A DNA stretch of 16,570 bases, taken from contig WFTH01000082.1 in assembly GCA_015485595.1 (NCBI GenBank), forward strand, positions 1 through 16,570, in the 5' to 3' direction. Below are positions 14,391 to 16,570 of this stretch, piece by piece (positions within the stretch are counted from its first letter, which is position 1; each line of letters opens with the position of its first letter). The position numbers and the translations under genes were made by a program. The stretch comes from Candidatus Microgenomates bacterium. GTDB taxonomy: Bacteria > Patescibacteriota > Microgenomatia > UBA1400 > PJMF01. The notes under the pieces were generated by a model. The model searched no databases and was not told the origin of the DNA. It saw nothing but the letters and a program-made list of their open reading frames with translations.

Positions 14391-14395
14391 TAAGT

Positions 14396-14692
14396 ATGAA
14401 GCAAAAATCAATTAATAACTCCCATCAGCAGTATCAAAAACTGACCCAGTCAGCCAAAAGGCGTATTAAGATTATTCAGGGCCAACTAAACGGTCTTTCT
14501 AAGATGATCGAAAACGACGAGTACTGCATAGACATCTTGAACCAGTCTGCTGCAATTCAAGCATCTTTGAAAAGCTTAGATGCGTTGGTTTTGGAAAGAC
14601 ATCTAGTTGCTCATGTAAAAAAGCAGTTTAAGACAGAGCCCAACCGCGCCATAAAAGAGCTTTTAAAGGTGTTTAAGCAAACGAATAAATAA
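14396..14692 (+). CDS. csoR: CsoR/RcnR-family metal-sensing repressor
   Basis: This 98-residue all-helical DNA-binding repressor releases its operator when it binds metal. RRIKIIQGQLNGLSKMIE (22-39) is the family signature. The metal ligands are Cys44 (EYCIDIL), His69 (LERHL) and His73 (VAHV). Copper-sensing CsoR proteins normally have Cys-His-Cys with the same spacing of 25 and 4; nickel/cobalt-sensing RcnR has Cys-His-His plus an N-terminal His. Here the third ligand is His, and the residue aligned with RcnR His3 is Gln12, though His10 is close by. The metal is therefore uncertain even though the downstream pump looks like a copper/silver exporter. The ATG follows the -10 box by 7 bases. 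The gene heads an operon of five genes in this window. Confidence 0.9.
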   Translation: MKQKSINNSHQQYQKLTQSAKRRIKIIQGQLNGLSKMIENDEYCIDILNQSAAIQASLKSLDALVLERHLVAHVKKQFKTEPNRAIKELLKVFKQTNK

Positions 14693-14745
14693 CGAATGAT
14701 TGTTAATTAATGGTGAAAAGTTGAAAAAAAAGAAAGGAAATGAAT

Positions 14746-15102
14746 ATGCAGAAAGATAAAAAACTCACTTTATTAACCAACGGTTTTGTTTTACTTACGG
14801 TTAGTGCTTGGTTGCTTGCACCGTCTGTTTCAGCCCATATGGGTGTAGGTGACGGGGACGAGGATAAGTCAGTAAGAGTTAATCTGCCAACAGATCAGGC
14901 CAACCAGGATGAAGACGAGATGCCGATGATGGGTGGAGCTTTTGGTGGCGGTATGATGCTGTTTGCCGGCATCGCTTGGGTTTCTTTGGTAGCATTTTTA
15001 ATTAGTGGCAGCTACTTTTTCTTAACTAAAGGTGGTAACACACCTATTAAAGTTGTGGTGGACGGCCAGGAGCTTAAGCTGAAAACCGGCAAAAAGAATT
15101 AA
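14746..15102 (+). CDS. Small exported protein with acidic/Met-rich segment and one transmembrane helix
   Basis: This 118-residue protein is not recognised. Residues 1-30 are a signal peptide ending SVSA, after which cleavage would expose an N-terminal His-Met (HMGVGDG). An acidic stretch (34-59, many Asp/Glu) leads into EMPMMGGAFGGGMM (58-71), rich in Met and Gly. A transmembrane helix spans about 72-94, and the tail (KVVVDGQELKLKTGKKN) is basic. If the signal peptide is cleaved, the acidic/Met part lies outside. Asp, Met and His are common metal ligands, and the position in a metal operon fits copper or silver binding. Another ATG occurs 6 bases upstream at 14740, but the GAAAGGA Shine-Dalgarno (14732-14738) is only 1-2 bases from it and 7-8 bases from 14746, so the second ATG is preferred. 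Confidence 0.75.
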   Translation: MQKDKKLTLLTNGFVLLTVSAWLLAPSVSAHMGVGDGDEDKSVRVNLPTDQANQDEDEMPMMGGAFGGGMMLFAGIAWVSLVAFLISGSYFFLTKGGNTPIKVVVDGQELKLKTGKKN

Positions 15103-15122
15103 AAATTAATGATTAATAATTG

Positions 15123-15171
15123 ATGGTGCACCCGCCTGCAACATTGTAGCAACTGCGGGCAGGTGATCCAT
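15123..15171 (+). ncRNA. Stable hairpin in the metal operon, REP-like or structured leader
   Basis: CACCCGCCTGCA (15129-15140) pairs with TGCGGGCAGGTG (15154-15165), with one C-A mismatch and one G-U pair, around a 13-base loop. A two-by-two internal loop separates an outer ATGG/CCAT stem. It lies between the small exported protein and the DUF302 gene and is much more GC-rich than its surroundings. It could tune the mRNA or be a dispersed palindromic repeat. Confidence 0.5.
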
Positions 15172-15191
15172 AACCATAAAAAAGGGAAAAT

Positions 15192-15608
15192 ATGAATAAA
15201 AGATATGCTTTTTTAACCATACTAGATATGGACTTTGACCAAGCAGAGGCTGTCTTGGTTGACGCCTTAAAAATCGAAGGGTTTGGGGTAGTGGGTGAGA
15301 TAGACTTTCAGCAAGTTTTTCAAACAAAGCTTAATAAGCAAACACCCAAAAGAAAAGTCTTTGGCATCTGTCATCCAGAAAGTGCTTACCAGATTTTAGC
15401 TGAAGAGCCAGAAGCAGGGTTGTTGCTGCCTTGTACTGCTGAGATCTATGTTCATGATGGACAAGTGTATGTTGGGTTGCTCAATCCAGTTGTAGTTGCA
15501 GAGCTGGCAGAGGCGAAGAAGGTAAGACAAGTGGCCATGGAGATCCATCAGAGACTTAAAAGGGTTTTTCTTACTATTCAAAATGAAGGAGGGGAAGAGC
15601 TAGTTTAA
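15192..15608 (+). CDS. DUF302 domain protein
   Basis: This 138-residue protein spans a single DUF302 domain. The family pattern is visible: a first helix (FDQAEAVLVDALKIEGFGV, 15-33), EIDFQQVFQTKL (36-47), then VFGICHPESAYQIL (56-69). LLPCTAEIYV (79-88) carries the conserved Cys, and VGLLNPVVVAEL closes the fold. Function of the family is not established, though it recurs near redox and metal or sulfur genes. Two cysteines, Cys60 (GICHP) and Cys82 (LPCTA), are the conserved ones and could bind a metal or redox ligand. No signal peptide is present, so it should be cytosolic. A GGGAAAA sequence lies a few bases before the ATG and gives a weak Shine-Dalgarno. It sits in the middle of the metal operon. 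Confidence 0.85.
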   Translation: MNKRYAFLTILDMDFDQAEAVLVDALKIEGFGVVGEIDFQQVFQTKLNKQTPKRKVFGICHPESAYQILAEEPEAGLLLPCTAEIYVHDGQVYVGLLNPVVVAELAEAKKVRQVAMEIHQRLKRVFLTIQNEGGEELV

Positions 15609-15629
15609 AGTAAAAGAAAGGTTTTAGAT

Positions 15630-15803
15630 ATGTCATGCAATCATCAAAATCAAGATTCAAAGAAGCAATATCTAGATAATAGTTACTCAAAAGACCCAAA
15701 AGTGAAGGGTTATCTCAAACATCAAGAGCAGATAACGTCAAAAAAACCTCATCATTCAGAAACAGATAGCTCCAAACATAAAGGAGGTTGTTGTGGGACA
15801 TAA
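15630..15803 (+). CDS. 57-residue Cys/His protein overlapping the ATPase gene
   Basis: A complete frame with an AAAGG Shine-Dalgarno 8 bases before its ATG. The product starts MSCNHQNQ and ends HKGGCCGT, with Lys/Ser/Gln-rich polar sequence between and further His residues at 31, 41, 42 and 50. It has three Cys and five His in 57 residues, no hydrophobic core, no signal peptide and no known domain I can name. The Cys and His residues at both ends suggest metal binding, perhaps as a buffer or delivery peptide for the pump encoded next. Its last 11 bases overlap the ATPase gene, whose Shine-Dalgarno lies within this frame, so translation of the two is probably coupled. The alternative is a non-coding spacer, but the Shine-Dalgarno, the overlap and the composition argue for a real gene. 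Confidence 0.6.
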   Translation: MSCNHQNQDSKKQYLDNSYSKDPKVKGYLKHQEQITSKKPHHSETDSSKHKGGCCGT

Positions 15804-16570
15804 CAATAAAAGAGACTACTACACCTGTCCGATGCATCCAGAAGTCAAACAAGACCGTCCGGGTACATGTTCTTCATGTGGCGGGATGGAGCTGGTTAAG
15901 GCCAGTAGCCTAAACTCAAAAACGGATAAAGATCATCATGCCGGACATGATCATCACGGACATGAGCACCACCATCACCACGACCACGAGAGCATGATGG
16001 CCTCTCCAGAGGCGGCGAAGGATTTTATTCGGCGGTTTTTAATCGTAACGCTACTTTTAGTGCCACTTTTTATCTTTGCCTCGCCTTTGGCGCAGACTTT
16101 TGGTTTTGATAGTTGGAGGTTAACGCCGTACATAAATCTTGCCATCTCTACCTTAATTTTTTATTTCGGTCTTGTTTTTTTCCAACATGCCAAGCACGAG
16201 ATTCAGGCCAAAAACTACGGTATGATGACCTTGGTATCCTTGGCAGTTGGTGCTGGTTATCTCTTTTCCGTAGCGGCTACGTTTATTCCGGCGCTTAATG
16301 CTCAGTTTTATCTAGAAATCTCTACTTTAATCTGGGTGCTTTTATTTGGTCATTGGTTAGAAGCCAGATCATCTGTGGCGGCAGGAGATGCGCTTGGTGA
16401 GATTGCGAAGCTTTTACCCAAGACTGCCTTGAAGGTGACTGATCTTAAAAAAGAAGTCACTACTTCAGTTGTCATTGATGAGCTTAAGGTTGGAGATATT
16501 GTTTTGGTGCGTGCAGGTGAAAAAGTGCCGGCAGATGGTCAGGTAATAAAAGGCAGTGCCAGTGTTGATC
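15793..16570 (+). CDS. copB: CopB-like P1B-type heavy-metal ATPase, N-terminal part
   Basis: 259 codons are visible before the window ends. A GTG start is chosen because AAGGAGG (15781-15787) lies 5 bases before it and the frame then opens into YTCPMHPEV (10-18) and GTCSSCGGMEL, a small heavy-metal-binding domain with Cys12, Cys26 and Cys29. A His-rich linker (48-65) with 11 His residues follows, as in CopB-type pumps. Then come transmembrane helices at about 76-96, 107-125, 138-160 and 170-188, the EARSS segment after the last one, and the start of the actuator domain (VGDIVLVRAGEKVPADG). The CPx metal-site motif and the phosphorylation motif DKTGT lie beyond the edge, so metal selectivity cannot be read. 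The family exports Cu(I), Cu(II) or Ag(I). It is at least the fifth gene of the metal operon. Confidence 0.92.
   Translation, partial: MGHNNKRDYYTCPMHPEVKQDRPGTCSSCGGMELVKASSLNSKTDKDHHAGHDHHGHEHHHHHDHESMMASPEAAKDFIRRFLIVTLLLVPLFIFASPLAQTFGFDSWRLTPYINLAISTLIFYFGLVFFQHAKHEIQAKNYGMMTLVSLAVGAGYLFSVAATFIPALNAQFYLEISTLIWVLLFGHWLEARSSVAAGDALGEIAKLLPKTALKVTDLKKEVTTSVVIDELKVGDIVLVRAGEKVPADGQVIKGSASVD

Noticed and set aside
14740..14745. Upstream ATG of the small exported protein as the start
   Set aside because: The Shine-Dalgarno sequence ends 1-2 bases before it, too close for initiation, while the ATG at 14746 has normal spacing.

Overview
The window looks like a chromosomal piece of a small-genome, moderately AT-rich bacterium, most probably a member of the Candidate Phyla Radiation (Patescibacteria), perhaps near Microgenomates. 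This is inferred from gene content and style: compact single-domain genes, very short intergenic gaps filled with simple AT-rich repeats, an ATP-dependent DNA ligase beside ordinary bacterial RecF and Pth, and a complete AmmeMemoRadiSam gene set. No rRNA, tRNA or other phylogenetic marker that would settle the lineage is present. The standard code fits. All 17 complete genes end in TAA (10) or TAG (7), and none ends in TGA.

Left part (1-5508): the 5' end of a leftward secreted protein, a SpoIID/LytB-type cell-wall protein with a coiled coil, recF, an NAD(P)H-hydrate dehydratase (nnrD), and a convergent Fic-domain protein. A 304-base gene-free gap follows, made of simple repeats, an 80-bp palindrome and an 11-bp-period repeat next to the ligase promoter. 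Middle part (5509-10293): ATP-dependent DNA ligase with a small membrane protein, a leftward family-2 glycosyltransferase, peptidyl-tRNA hydrolase, and an MFS-type membrane protein.

The AmmeMemoRadiSam block (10335-13361) has a Memo-AMMECR1 fusion protein on the plus strand. On the minus strand are a small zinc-ribbon protein and the radical SAM partner. A perfect terminator hairpin at 13412-13438 separates this block from a membrane-anchored DsbA-like thiol oxidoreductase. Divergent from that gene is a metal-response operon (14396 to the window end): a CsoR/RcnR-family repressor with its likely operator, a small secreted or membrane protein with an Asp/Glu- and Met-rich stretch, a DUF302 protein, a 57-residue Cys/His protein, and the start of a CopB-like P1B-type ATPase with a Cys motif and a His-rich tail.

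In the metal operon the repressor would sense the metal, release its promoter, and allow production of envelope and cytosolic metal-handling proteins and an efflux pump. A recurring style is that genes with their own promoter often carry a -10-like box only about 7-13 bases before the start codon and lack a Shine-Dalgarno sequence, which suggests leaderless mRNAs. Internal genes of the metal operon have good Shine-Dalgarno sequences.
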